DNA of 64,000 nucleotides from Formosa sp. L2A11 (lineage in GTDB: Bacteria; Bacteroidota; Bacteroidia; Flavobacteriales; Flavobacteriaceae): the NCBI RefSeq assembly GCF_009796865.1, contig NZ_CP047028.1, forward strand, positions 1,674,001 through 1,738,000, in the 5' to 3' direction. This document shows positions 25,202 to 32,770 of this stretch, piece after piece; the stretch's first letter is position 1; the number at the start of each line of letters is the position of its first letter. Both the position numbers and the translations under genes were made by a program. A model generated the notes under the pieces. That model searched no databases and was not told the DNA's origin. It was given only the letters and a program-made list of their open reading frames with translations.

Positions 25202-26257
25202 TTATGCGACATTGCCTTGGCAACTGCTTCCTGCTCCAGCCGTACAGCCATAACAGTGTTGTGAGGTTACAATTTGCCTACCGTTTAGTAGGGTTTCGTT
25301 GTAATCTGAAATATGTTTTATTTTACTATTTACAGGTAATTCTAGCATTTGGTTAAAATCGCAATCGTATAAAAAGCCATCCCAACTTATAGATAACGTA
25401 TTTGTACACATAACACTTTTTGTGGCCTGCGGGTTGTATGCTTCAACGAGCGCATACATATAATCTTCGTAATTTTCTGAAGCAATTAAATAATCTAAAA
25501 ATCGACTAATAGGTAAATTTGTAATTGCAAATAAATTATGGAATTGAATACCAAAATCATCTAAAAGAGCATGTTTAAAATCTTTTTCCATCGCAGATTG
25601 ATTTGCGGGTAAAAATGCTCCTGATGGATTGTAAACTAAATCTAGTTTTAAATTGCTTCCTGGCATACCGTATCCAACAGCATTTAAGTCTTTTAAAGCC
25701 TGAATAGATTGGTTAAATACGCCTTTACCACGTTGTTTATCTGTTTTGCCTTGTGTCCAATGTGGCATAGAGCTTACCACATGTATGTTGTGTTTTTTAA
25801 AAAAATCTGGTAAGTCGTGATACTTTTTATTGGCACGAATAATAGTTAGATTAGAGCGTACAATAAAATCTTTAATTCCTGCTTTAGAAGCTTCTTCTAC
25901 AAACCATCTAAAATTTGGATTCATTTCTGGTGCGCCACCAGTTAAATCTAGCGTGTGTGCTTTTGTGGTTTTTATAACTTCAAGACATTGTTGCATGGTG
26001 TCTTTTGTCATAATTTCCTTGCGATCTGGACCTGCGTCTACATGGCAATGTTCGCAGACTTGGTTACACATATAGCCTACATTAATTTGAAGAACTTCTA
26101 GTGAGCCAGCAGTCAATGTATCTATACCTGTTTCTGCTAATTTTGTTTTAAAAGTAGGTAATTCACCATTTTTAAATATTCCATTGGCTAAAAAGTCTAA
26201 TTGTTCTTGACTTTGAGCTAATTTATTATTGCGTTTATGTAATGATTTTTGAGTCAT
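25202..26257 (-). CDS. arsS: ArsS-like radical SAM/Cys-rich protein (arsenosugar biosynthesis type)
   Basis: 351 residues. The radical SAM cluster motif is CNQVCEHC (C64, C68, C71), followed by the GGE-like LTGGAPEMN and the DUF3641-type C-terminal half, ending in CYGCTAGAGSSCQGNVA (Cys at about 335, 338 and 346). This layout matches the rSAM/Cys-rich family (TIGR04167) to which ArsS belongs; ArsS joins the 5'-deoxyadenosyl group of SAM to dimethylarsinate. Many relatives use selenocysteine in the C-terminal motif; here the frame has only Cys and no internal TGA. No arsM is found in the window, so the substrate may differ or come from elsewhere. It lies 83 nt after the AhpD-like gene. Confidence 0.85.
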   Translation of the reverse strand: MTQKSLHKRNNKLAQSQEQLDFLANGIFKNGELPTFKTKLAETGIDTLTAGSLEVLQINVGYMCNQVCEHCHVDAGPDRKEIMTKDTMQQCLEVIKTTKAHTLDLTGGAPEMNPNFRWFVEEASKAGIKDFIVRSNLTIIRANKKYHDLPDFFKKHNIHVVSSMPHWTQGKTDKQRGKGVFNQSIQALKDLNAVGYGMPGSNLKLDLVYNPSGAFLPANQSAMEKDFKHALLDDFGIQFHNLFAITNLPISRFLDYLIASENYEDYMYALVEAYNPQATKSVMCTNTLSISWDGFLYDCDFNQMLELPVNSKIKHISDYNETLLNGRQIVTSQHCYGCTAGAGSSCQGNVA

Positions 26258-26340
26258 ATTATTTTTCTGAATGATAAAGTTGTTGAGATCTTAAATTTGA
26301 TTTTAAGATGTCTGTTCTAGTCATGTTTTTTTTATAAAAA

Positions 26341-26676
26341 CTACATTTCTAATTTATTTACTTTATTCATCATTTGTACACCGTGTACTAGAGAAGCTCC
26401 GCCTCGAATGGCTGCCGAAACATGTAAGGCTTCCATCATTTCTTCTTTAGTTATGCCGCGTTGTAGTGCATCTCCTGTATAAGCATCAATGCAATACGGA
26501 CATTGTACGGTATGAGAAACAGCTAATGCTATTAACGATTTTTCACGTTCAGATAAAGCGCCTGCTTCAAATACTTTGCCATAGTAATCAAAGAATTTTT
26601 CTCCTAATTCTTCATTCCAATCAGATATTTTACTAAATTTTTTTAAGTCGGCTGGATCGTAATATGTTTTTTGCAT
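26341..26676 (-). CDS. AhpD/carboxymuconolactone decarboxylase-like protein (arsenosugar-associated peroxidase-like)
   Basis: A 111-residue all-helical protein with the redox pair in HTVQCPYCIDAY (C59 and C62), the hallmark of AhpD-like alkylhydroperoxidase family members. Small proteins of this type are regular companions of ArsS genes and are named arsenosugar biosynthesis-associated peroxidase-like proteins. A redox role on arsenic or thiols is plausible but not shown. It is the first gene of the minus-strand operon and faces the Na+/H+ antiporter gene across a 166-nt region containing a perfect palindrome. Confidence 0.85.
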   Translation of the reverse strand: MQKTYYDPADLKKFSKISDWNEELGEKFFDYYGKVFEAGALSEREKSLIALAVSHTVQCPYCIDAYTGDALQRGITKEEMMEALHVSAAIRGGASLVHGVQMMNKVNKLEM

Positions 26677-26782
26677 GCTTTCAGAATGGTTTATTTACAT
26701 TTCTTTAAAAACGTAAGCTTTAATTAAGTCGTTTGTATTAAAATTTATTTACAGCTAATTTACGGTTTTCTGAAATTGAACC

Positions 26783-26798
26783 TAACAAGATCTTGTTA
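26783..26798. promoter_or_regulatory. Perfect 16-bp palindrome in the divergent region
   Basis: TAACAAGATCTTGTTA is a perfect dyad with no spacer, 107 nt upstream of the AhpD-like/ArsS operon and 45 nt upstream of the antiporter gene. Its size and placement fit an operator for a dimeric regulator. I see no regulator gene next to it and no well-matched -7 box in this gap, so which direction it controls is unknown. Confidence 0.5.
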
Positions 26799-26842
26799 AT
26801 CTCCTTAATTATGATTTATTTTAATCCTCTTAAAGACTCATC

Positions 26843-28084
26843 ATGGATTATTTTGTAATTATTACCACTCTCGTTTTTCTTTCTGCTGCTTTTGGATACA
26901 TAAATGTGAGGTTTCTAAAGATGCCAAACACGATTGGTTTAATGTTTATAACCTTAGTTTTTACCTTAGTTGTACTTGGTATAGCAACTATAGATAAGAC
27001 ACTTTTGTTAGCAGAAAGGAAGCTAATTACAGATATAGATTTCGAAACGGTGTTGTTAGATATCATGCTAAGTTTTATGCTTTTTGCGGGTGCATTACAT
27101 ACTAATTTCGAGCAGTTAAAAGTGCAACGTTGGCCTGTTTTTGTTTTTGCAACTGTGGGAACGTTGTTGTCTACCTTTTTAATTGGTGGTTTTATGTATG
27201 GCGTGTTAATGTTATTAGGTTTTAATATTGGCTTTATATATTGTTTGCTTTTTGGAGCTTTAATTTCTCCTACAGATCCTATTGCTGTACTTGGAATTTT
27301 AAAAAAAGTTGGTGTGCCTAAAGATTTAGAGGCTAAAATTGTTGGAGAGTCACTCTTTAATGATGGTGTTGGTGTTGTGGTGTTTTTAACCATATTTGAA
27401 ATCGCTAATGCTTCTGGCGGAGGTGGTGTCCAGGCCACAGATGTTCTCGAGTTGTTTGGTCGAGAAGTTATTGGTGGTATTTTTCTAGGACTTCTTTTAG
27501 GATATGGAACTTATAGATTAATGAAATCTATAGACGATTACGATATAGAAGTGATTATTACTCTAGCGACTGTTATGGTTGGAACTGTAGTTGCACAGAA
27601 ATTTCATTTATCGGCACCTTTAGCTATGGTAACGGCAGGATTGGTTGTAGGAAATGATACCGTAAGAGGGTCTGCAATGTCTGAAATTACAGAGAATTAT
27701 GTAGATAAGTTTTGGGAACTTGTAGATATACTATTAAATACTATTTTGTTTGTATTAATAGGAATGGAGATGTTGGTTTTAGAATTTCAGTGGACGTATA
27801 TTTTGGCAGGTTTATTGGCAATTCCGATAGCTTTATTAAGTCGATATATTTCGTTATACGGACCAATAAGTATGTTTGAGAAACGATTAGATTTTATTCC
27901 TAAAACTAATAAAATTATGACTTGGGGAGGATTGCGTGGTGGTATTTCTATTGCATTAGCTTTAAGTTTGACCAACGAAATGCATAGAGAACTGTTCTTA
28001 GTGATTACTTATGTATTGGTTGTATTTTCAATTTTAGTACAAGGATTGTCTTTAAGTGCGCTAGTAAAACGATTAATCAAATAG
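26843..28084 (+). CDS. Na+/H+ antiporter, CPA1 (NhaP-type) family
   Basis: 413 residues with about 12 membrane spans. The cation-site region [13 protein letters not shown] with its Asn-Asp pair and the preceding [12 protein letters not shown] are the CPA1 signatures; [13 protein letters not shown] lies in a late span. It would exchange external H+ for internal Na+ (or K+) at the cytoplasmic membrane. There is no long cytoplasmic tail. It is divergent from the ArsS operon and followed at 178 nt by an MscS channel, so this part of the window handles ion and osmotic stress. Interaction with the Na+-pumping decarboxylase at 6-10 kb is possible only through the shared Na+ gradient. Confidence 0.9.
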   Translation: MDYFVIITTLVFLSAAFGYINVRFLKMPNTIGLMFITLVFTLVVLGIATIDKTLLLAERKLITDIDFETVLLDIMLSFMLFAGALHTNFEQLKVQRWPVFVFATVGTLLSTFLIGGFMYGVLMLLGFNIGFIYCLLFGALISPTDPIAVLGILKKVGVPKDLEAKIVGESLFNDGVGVVVFLTIFEIANASGGGGVQATDVLELFGREVIGGIFLGLLLGYGTYRLMKSIDDYDIEVIITLATVMVGTVVAQKFHLSAPLAMVTAGLVVGNDTVRGSAMSEITENYVDKFWELVDILLNTILFVLIGMEMLVLEFQWTYILAGLLAIPIALLSRYISLYGPISMFEKRLDFIPKTNKIMTWGGLRGGISIALALSLTNEMHRELFLVITYVLVVFSILVQGLSLSALVKRLIK

Positions 28085-28261
28085 AACTTTCTGTTTCTAT
28101 GCAGTAAATTCAAGACCAGTTTTTATATTTACTTTTAAATATTATTATGCGTTTTACAGTTCGTTATGTTTCTGGTTATTTTTAAAATGGAATGCGTCAA
28201 TCCGTTTTGATTTATTTTAGTAACTTCTTTGTTTTAATTTTAAAACTGAACATACCAAATT

Positions 28262-29164
28262 ATGAAGGATGATTTATTAAAAGCTTGGTCTAAAATGATT
28301 TCTAAGCTATGGCATTGGATAGATAGCGCCATCATAGCAGTTCCGAACTTTATTATTGCTATTATAGTATTTCTATTCATTTTATTTGTATCCAAGTATG
28401 TTAATAAGTTGGTTTTAAAAATACTAGATAGAAGTAAATTGCTGCAATCAATGAAAAATTTGATTTCCAAGTTAGTATCCGCAGTTTTTGTTCTTTTTGG
28501 GCTTTTTGTTGTACTCGGAATTCTAAATCTAGACAAAGCATTAAATACTGTTTTAGCAGGAGCAGGGGTTTTAGGTTTGGCGGTTGGTTTAGCATTACAA
28601 GGTGCTTTATCTAATTTTTACTCTGGAGTTGTACTGTCTTATGTTCACTTTTTTAAATACGGAGATTGGGTAGAAAGTAATGGTTATAGTGGTGTAATTA
28701 CCAATATTGATTTGCGTTCGGTAACATTAAAACAATTCGACAATAATCTCGTGTATATTCCGAATAAAATGGTTGTTGAGAATGCAATTACAAACTATTC
28801 AACTACAACAGAAACTCGCGTTATTTTGGAATGTGGTGTACATTATGATTCCGATTTAAAGTTTGTTCGAGATTTGGTTATTAATACTATTGTTGAACAA
28901 TTAGATACGGTTAAAAGCTCGAAAGACGTATTATTTATCTATAAAGAATTTGCAGATAGTTCTATTAATTTTGAAGTTCGTTTTTTTATAGAAGCTATAT
29001 CTCCATTAGAGATGATAAAAGCGAAATCTGAAGCGATTATAGCAATAAAAGCTGTGTTTGATGCTAATGATATTAATATTCCATTCCCAATTAGAACATT
29101 AGATTTTCCTGAAGGCTTTATAAATGTAAATACTTCAAGCGATGCGCCAATTAGTAAAACTTAA
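28262..29164 (+). CDS. Small-conductance mechanosensitive channel (MscS family)
   Basis: A 300-residue protein with three N-terminal spans (about 25-45, 70-90, 95-125). The pore helix shows the Gly/Ala-rich pattern AGVLGLAVGLALQGALSNF, followed by the beta domain (GDWVESNGYSGVITNIDLRSVTLKQFDN) and the C-terminal alpha/beta region. It opens under membrane tension to release solutes. The minimal MscS length indicates the basic channel form. The stop is followed one base later by the ATG of the zincin-like protein, so the two are translationally coupled. The gap upstream (28085-28261) shows no other feature I can support. Confidence 0.92.
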   Translation: MKDDLLKAWSKMISKLWHWIDSAIIAVPNFIIAIIVFLFILFVSKYVNKLVLKILDRSKLLQSMKNLISKLVSAVFVLFGLFVVLGILNLDKALNTVLAGAGVLGLAVGLALQGALSNFYSGVVLSYVHFFKYGDWVESNGYSGVITNIDLRSVTLKQFDNNLVYIPNKMVVENAITNYSTTTETRVILECGVHYDSDLKFVRDLVINTIVEQLDTVKSSKDVLFIYKEFADSSINFEVRFFIEAISPLEMIKAKSEAIIAIKAVFDANDINIPFPIRTLDFPEGFINVNTSSDAPISKT

Positions 29165-29165
29165 A

Positions 29166-29816
29166 ATGAAGTTTGAATTGAAGGACTGTCTTTCAGTTAT
29201 AATATTAATTCTAAGTGTAATCTTATTTCAATCTCAAGCTATGTCAACGACATTACTATCAGAACATCATACGGTTCCAGAATCGATTAAAAAAGAAGCT
29301 AAAGAAGCATTTTCTTTCTATCCAGAACTCGAAAATGTAGACATAGATATTCGTTTTAAAAAAGAAATTAAGAAATCTACTATGCAAGCTCAGCCTCAGT
29401 TTTGGAGTTTATTAAAAGGGAAAAAGGGGAGACGCTATGTGATTTTTATAAGTAAGAAAATTAAAATTACAGACTCAGAATTTTCAACAAAACACATTCC
29501 TTTTAATGTTATTGTGGGCTGGTTGGGGCATGAATTAGGACATGTTTGCGACTATCAAAACCGGTCGTCTTTTGGGCTGGTTAAATTCGGTTTTAAATAT
29601 TTGTTTTCAGAAAAGTTTATAAAGCAAGCCGAGCGTAATGCAGATTCTTTCGCTATTATTCATGGTATGGAAGATTATATTATAGTGACTAAAAACTTTA
29701 TTTTAGATCATGCTAATATTCCAGAAGATTATAAAAATAGGATTAAACGCTTTTATTTGTCTCCAGAAGAAATTATGATGTTAATAGATGAGCGGGATAA
29801 AAAAAGCGACAACTAA
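29166..29816 (+). CDS. Putative zinc metallopeptidase-like protein (HELGH motif)
   Basis: Not assigned to a named family. About 216 residues from the ATG at 29166 (MKFELKDCLSV), one base after the MscS stop; an ATG at 29142 inside the channel gene is the alternative. An N-terminal hydrophobic segment (about residues 8-25) looks like a signal peptide or anchor. The sequence GWLGHELGHVCDY contains the zinc-binding HExxH motif, and AERNADSFAI about 45 residues later offers the ExxxD type third ligand of gluzincins. A periplasmic or membrane-attached peptidase role is therefore likely. The channel partner suggests a cell-envelope or osmotic function. The 3' end overlaps the convergent GH3 gene by 4 nt. 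Confidence 0.7.
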   Translation: MKFELKDCLSVIILILSVILFQSQAMSTTLLSEHHTVPESIKKEAKEAFSFYPELENVDIDIRFKKEIKKSTMQAQPQFWSLLKGKKGRRYVIFISKKIKITDSEFSTKHIPFNVIVGWLGHELGHVCDYQNRSSFGLVKFGFKYLFSEKFIKQAERNADSFAIIHGMEDYIIVTKNFILDHANIPEDYKNRIKRFYLSPEEIMMLIDERDKKSDN

Positions 29817-31345
29817 ATAGTCTCTTCGCTTTTAACGAAATCTTCCCAAACTTTAAATTTTTCTTCGTTCATAACGCGTTCCATTTTTACTTGTCCTCCT
29901 TTTTTCTTGTTTCTTGCATTCCAATTATAGAAGGTTTCCGGATTGGTTAGTTTTACTTTTAGTCCTCTTAAAGCTTTAGATCGTGCAACGGCATAATTTT
30001 TATTCACATCTTTTAAAAAGTTGTCTATAGCTTCTGCAATTTTAGTAGTGTCTTGCGTTGTGTTTTCTGTGCCTAAATACCAGCAATGGTAAAAACCATC
30101 TTCAAATTCTTTGGCGCAAATAGTAAATTCTGGAATTTTCATCCCAAATTTTTCTTCTAAATACATCATTGCATCATTCATTTTATTAACAGAAAGTTGA
30201 GAGCCAACTGTGTTTAGAAAGAATTTTGTGCGTCCTGTAATTTTAATCTCAGCACGATTAACATCTGTAAACATTATAGTATCTCCAATAATATAACGCC
30301 AAGCACCAGAAACTGTACTAATAATAAGCACATAGTCTGTGTCTGGTTTTACATTTGCTAAAGTAATAGAAGGTGCATCTGCTGTAAGTGAGCCGTCTTC
30401 TAAAATGTATTCAGGTTTAAAGGGGACGAATTCAAAATAAATACCATTATCTGTAACCAATTGCATAGATGTGGTTTCTGGTCTGGCTTGAAAGGCAATA
30501 AAGCCTTCAGAAGCTAAATAGGTGTCTATAATAGTTATCGGGTGTTCTAGGAGTGCATTAAAGCTTTTTTTATAAGGTTGAAAAGCGATTCCACCAGTAG
30601 TATATACTTGTAAGTTAGGCCAGATTTCATGAATGTTTTTTGCGTTGTGATATGCAATCACCTTTTTTAACATCAGTTCTAACCATGAAGGAATACCACT
30701 TAAAGCACCAATATCCCATTTTTTTGCATTTTCGGCTATTTTCTGAATACGTTCGTCCCAATCGTCAATTTTAGAAATTTGTTCTCCAGGTTTATAATAA
30801 CCACGAAACCAAAACGGAATATTACTTGCACTTATGCCACTAATTTCACCTTCGTAATGGTCTTCTTTTTCAATTAAATCTGTAGAGCTTCCTAGCATCA
30901 TAATTTCTTTTTCGAAGAAATCTGGAGGTAAATCGAATGCGTTTAGCGCAAAAACTTGTTGAATTCCTGAGTTACGTATAGACTCTATCATGTCTTTGGT
31001 TACAGGAATACGTTTGCTTGTTTTTCCTGTAGTTCCAGAACTTAATGCAAAATAATCTGGGTTTCCTGGCCATGTAATGTCTTTTTCGTTATTATGTAGT
31101 CGGTACCACCATTCTGTATTTATCTTGTTGTAATCAAAATAAGGAATGGTTTTAGAAAAAGCAGATTGGTAATCTTTATGGTTTAAAAGGGTTTCAAAAT
31201 TATAGTGTTTTCCAAAAGCAGTGTGTTTTGCGGTCTCTAAAAGAAACTTTAGAACTTCTTTCTGGTTCTCTACAGGATTAGACTCTGGAGTAAGTGTGTC
31301 TTTAATTTGGATGACGCCTTTAATAATGTTACCAATAATAGCCAT
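29813..31345 (-). CDS. GH3 (auxin-responsive) family acyl-adenylating protein
   Basis: A 510-residue protein of the GH3 domain family, ATP-dependent enzymes that join acids to amino acids in plants; bacterial members are mostly uncharacterised. The nucleotide-binding loop is SSGTTGKTSKRIPVT near residue 105, YLASEGFIAF lies in the middle, and the hinge to the C-terminal domain is GAWRYIIGDTIMFTD, with ITGRTKFFLN after it. The length is close to plant GH3 proteins. The substrate is unknown. It is a single-gene unit: tRNA-Phe and its terminator lie just upstream, and the convergent zincin-like gene meets it at the 3' end. Confidence 0.85.
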   Translation of the reverse strand: MAIIGNIIKGVIQIKDTLTPESNPVENQKEVLKFLLETAKHTAFGKHYNFETLLNHKDYQSAFSKTIPYFDYNKINTEWWYRLHNNEKDITWPGNPDYFALSSGTTGKTSKRIPVTKDMIESIRNSGIQQVFALNAFDLPPDFFEKEIMMLGSSTDLIEKEDHYEGEISGISASNIPFWFRGYYKPGEQISKIDDWDERIQKIAENAKKWDIGALSGIPSWLELMLKKVIAYHNAKNIHEIWPNLQVYTTGGIAFQPYKKSFNALLEHPITIIDTYLASEGFIAFQARPETTSMQLVTDNGIYFEFVPFKPEYILEDGSLTADAPSITLANVKPDTDYVLIISTVSGAWRYIIGDTIMFTDVNRAEIKITGRTKFFLNTVGSQLSVNKMNDAMMYLEEKFGMKIPEFTICAKEFEDGFYHCWYLGTENTTQDTTKIAEAIDNFLKDVNKNYAVARSKALRGLKVKLTNPETFYNWNARNKKKGGQVKMERVMNEEKFKVWEDFVKSEETI

Positions 31346-31482
31346 AAGGTTTAGTATAATTTATACCTATAAAAATAATAAAGCAGAAGGTTAAATGTGT
31401 ACTCTAAACCGTTAAAAAATAACGGAATCAAAATAAAATTTAGAGAAAGCAGCGTGTAGTTGTAGAAATGGCTATAAAAGTA

Positions 31483-31515
31483 AAAACCCCGAAAACGTAA
31501 TGTTTTCAGGGTTTT
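31483..31515 (-). terminator. Terminator of tRNA-Phe
   Basis: Fourteen-base arms (31483-31496 and 31502-31515) containing GTTTTC/GAAAAC and CCC/GGG with one mismatch. On the minus strand the stem is followed by a T-rich stretch. It begins two bases beyond the encoded CCA end of the tRNA. Confidence 0.8.
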
Positions 31516-31516
31516 C

Positions 31517-31592
31517 TGGTGGTGCCTCCAGGAATCGAACCAGGGACACAAGGATTTTCAGTCCTTTGCTCTACCAACTGAGCTAAGGCACC
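31517..31592 (-). tRNA. tRNA-Phe (GAA)
   Basis: Full cloverleaf on the minus strand, 76 nt with encoded CCA. Acceptor GGTGCCT pairs with AGGCACC; D stem GCTC/GAGC; anticodon stem AAGGA/TCCTT with loop CTGAAAA giving anticodon GAA; five-base variable loop GTGTC; T stem CCTGG/CCAGG with loop TTCGATT. All stems are perfectly paired. It is the only RNA gene recognised in the window and has its own promoter and terminator. Confidence 0.97.
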
Positions 31593-31610
31593 AGTGCGTA
31601 ATTGCGAGTG

Positions 31611-31641
31611 CAAATATACACGCTTTTTTTAGTTCTCCAAA
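31611..31641 (-). promoter_or_regulatory. Promoter of tRNA-Phe
   Basis: On the minus strand TTTG (31638-31641) and TATATTTG (31611-31618) are separated by exactly 19 nt, the ideal Bacteroidota arrangement. The -7 box ends 18 nt before the mature tRNA 5' end. This is the best promoter match in the window. Confidence 0.8.
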
Positions 31642-31691
31642 ACATTTTTATAAAAATTTTCTTTTGTAAATTCGTATTTCAAATATTAACT

Positions 31692-32423
31692 ATGAATTTA
31701 ATAATAGATGTCGGGAATTCTTTTGTGAAACTAGCTGTTTTTGAAGCGGATAGAATTACGGATAAAGAAACAGTAACTTCTGAAAATTTTTTAAAAAAAA
31801 TTAAAAAATTTATTGAAAAGCATCAAAATATAGAAAAAGGGATCATGTCTTCTGTTGGAAATTTAACAGAATCTGATATTTTAGAGCTTAAAAGTTATTG
31901 CGAATTATTGATTTTAGATCGAGAGACTCCAGTTCCCTTTTTAAACAGCTATGCAACACCCAGAACATTAGGTATAGATAGAGTTGCTTTGGTTTGTGCT
32001 GCGGTACACCAGTGTAGAAATAAAAATGTACTTATAATAGATGCAGGAACATGTATAACCTACGATTTTGTTTCTAGTGCTTCAGAATATTTTGGAGGCG
32101 GTATTTCTCCTGGGTTAAATTTAAGATATAAAGCATTACACAATTTTACATCCAAACTACCGTTGTTATCTCCTGTACAACCCTTAGATCTTATTGGGCA
32201 TTCCACAGAGACTTCAATTCACTCTGGAATAGTTTATGGAATTTTAAATGAAATTGAAGGGAATATTTCTAGGTACCAAAATGAGTATGCAGATTTAACA
32301 ATTATTTTAACAGGAGGCGATTCAGATTTCTTGTCTAAGCAATTAAAAAGTAGCATATTTGTTAACTCGAACTTTCTTTTAGAAGGATTAAATTATATTT
32401 TACAATTTAATTCAGCTAAGTGA
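31692..32423 (+). CDS. coaX: Type III pantothenate kinase
   Basis: Catalyses the first step of coenzyme A synthesis in organisms lacking CoaA. It is 243 residues from the ATG at 31692, which begins MNLIIDVGNSFVKLAVF, the expected N-terminal phosphate motif; the frame upstream is hydrophobic noise. Further family motifs are LGIDRVALVCAA and IIDAGTCITYDF (residues ~115) and the GGDSDF adenosine-side motif near the end. It heads a stretch of plus-strand envelope genes (TPR protein, LptC, CNNM protein, PpiD), with a 347-nt gap before the next gene. Confidence 0.93.
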   Translation: MNLIIDVGNSFVKLAVFEADRITDKETVTSENFLKKIKKFIEKHQNIEKGIMSSVGNLTESDILELKSYCELLILDRETPVPFLNSYATPRTLGIDRVALVCAAVHQCRNKNVLIIDAGTCITYDFVSSASEYFGGGISPGLNLRYKALHNFTSKLPLLSPVQPLDLIGHSTETSIHSGIVYGILNEIEGNISRYQNEYADLTIILTGGDSDFLSKQLKSSIFVNSNFLLEGLNYILQFNSAK

Positions 32424-32770
32424 TTGATGTGTTGGTTTATAGTTTTATTAATGCTTTAAATGTTAATAAAAGATGCTTAATATAAAGGTTAAACAGCGTT
32501 TTGTTCTTTTAACATATTTAGATTGTAATTTATAATTATGCTTGTTTAAAATGAGATTCTTAATAAGTTTGGCATGTCTTTTGGTATTAAATTAATAAAT
32601 ATTGGTTTTTCTTCGGTAATTTTTGTAGGATTCGAAAAAGAAGAAAGAGGAATATTAAACAAGTGCTGAGTTAAAGAAAACTTTATTAACTTTAGCGGCA
32701 CATTATCTTTAAAACGATGGTTTATTCGTTGCACGGAATTATGATTAACTTTACTCAAATAAAAAAAATT
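32424..32770 (+). other. Non-coding gap between coaX and the TPR protein gene
   Basis: About 350 nt, AT-rich. I see no credible gene, tRNA or strong hairpin. A 70-codon minus-strand frame (32546-32758) lacks any protein-like pattern. A promoter for the following operon is expected near 32690-32740 (TATCTTTA at about 32704 is one base off the -7 consensus) but is not convincing. Confidence 0.5.

Noticed and set aside
25202-26257. ArsS-like gene as a selenoprotein
   Set aside because: Some relatives use selenocysteine in the C-terminal Cys-rich motif, but here the frame has Cys codons and no in-frame TGA.
26848-27438. 196-codon minus-strand open frame
   Set aside because: It lies fully antisense to the Na+/H+ antiporter, and its composition (Ser, Thr, Ile, Pro, Lys) is what the reverse strand of membrane-protein codons gives.
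31351-31551. 66-codon minus-strand open frame
   Set aside because: It overlaps the tRNA-Phe 3' end and terminator; it has no start context or domain.
32546-32758. 70-codon minus-strand open frame in the coaX-TPR gap
   Set aside because: It shows no recognisable pattern, its composition is AT-driven, and it lies where the promoter of the next operon should be.
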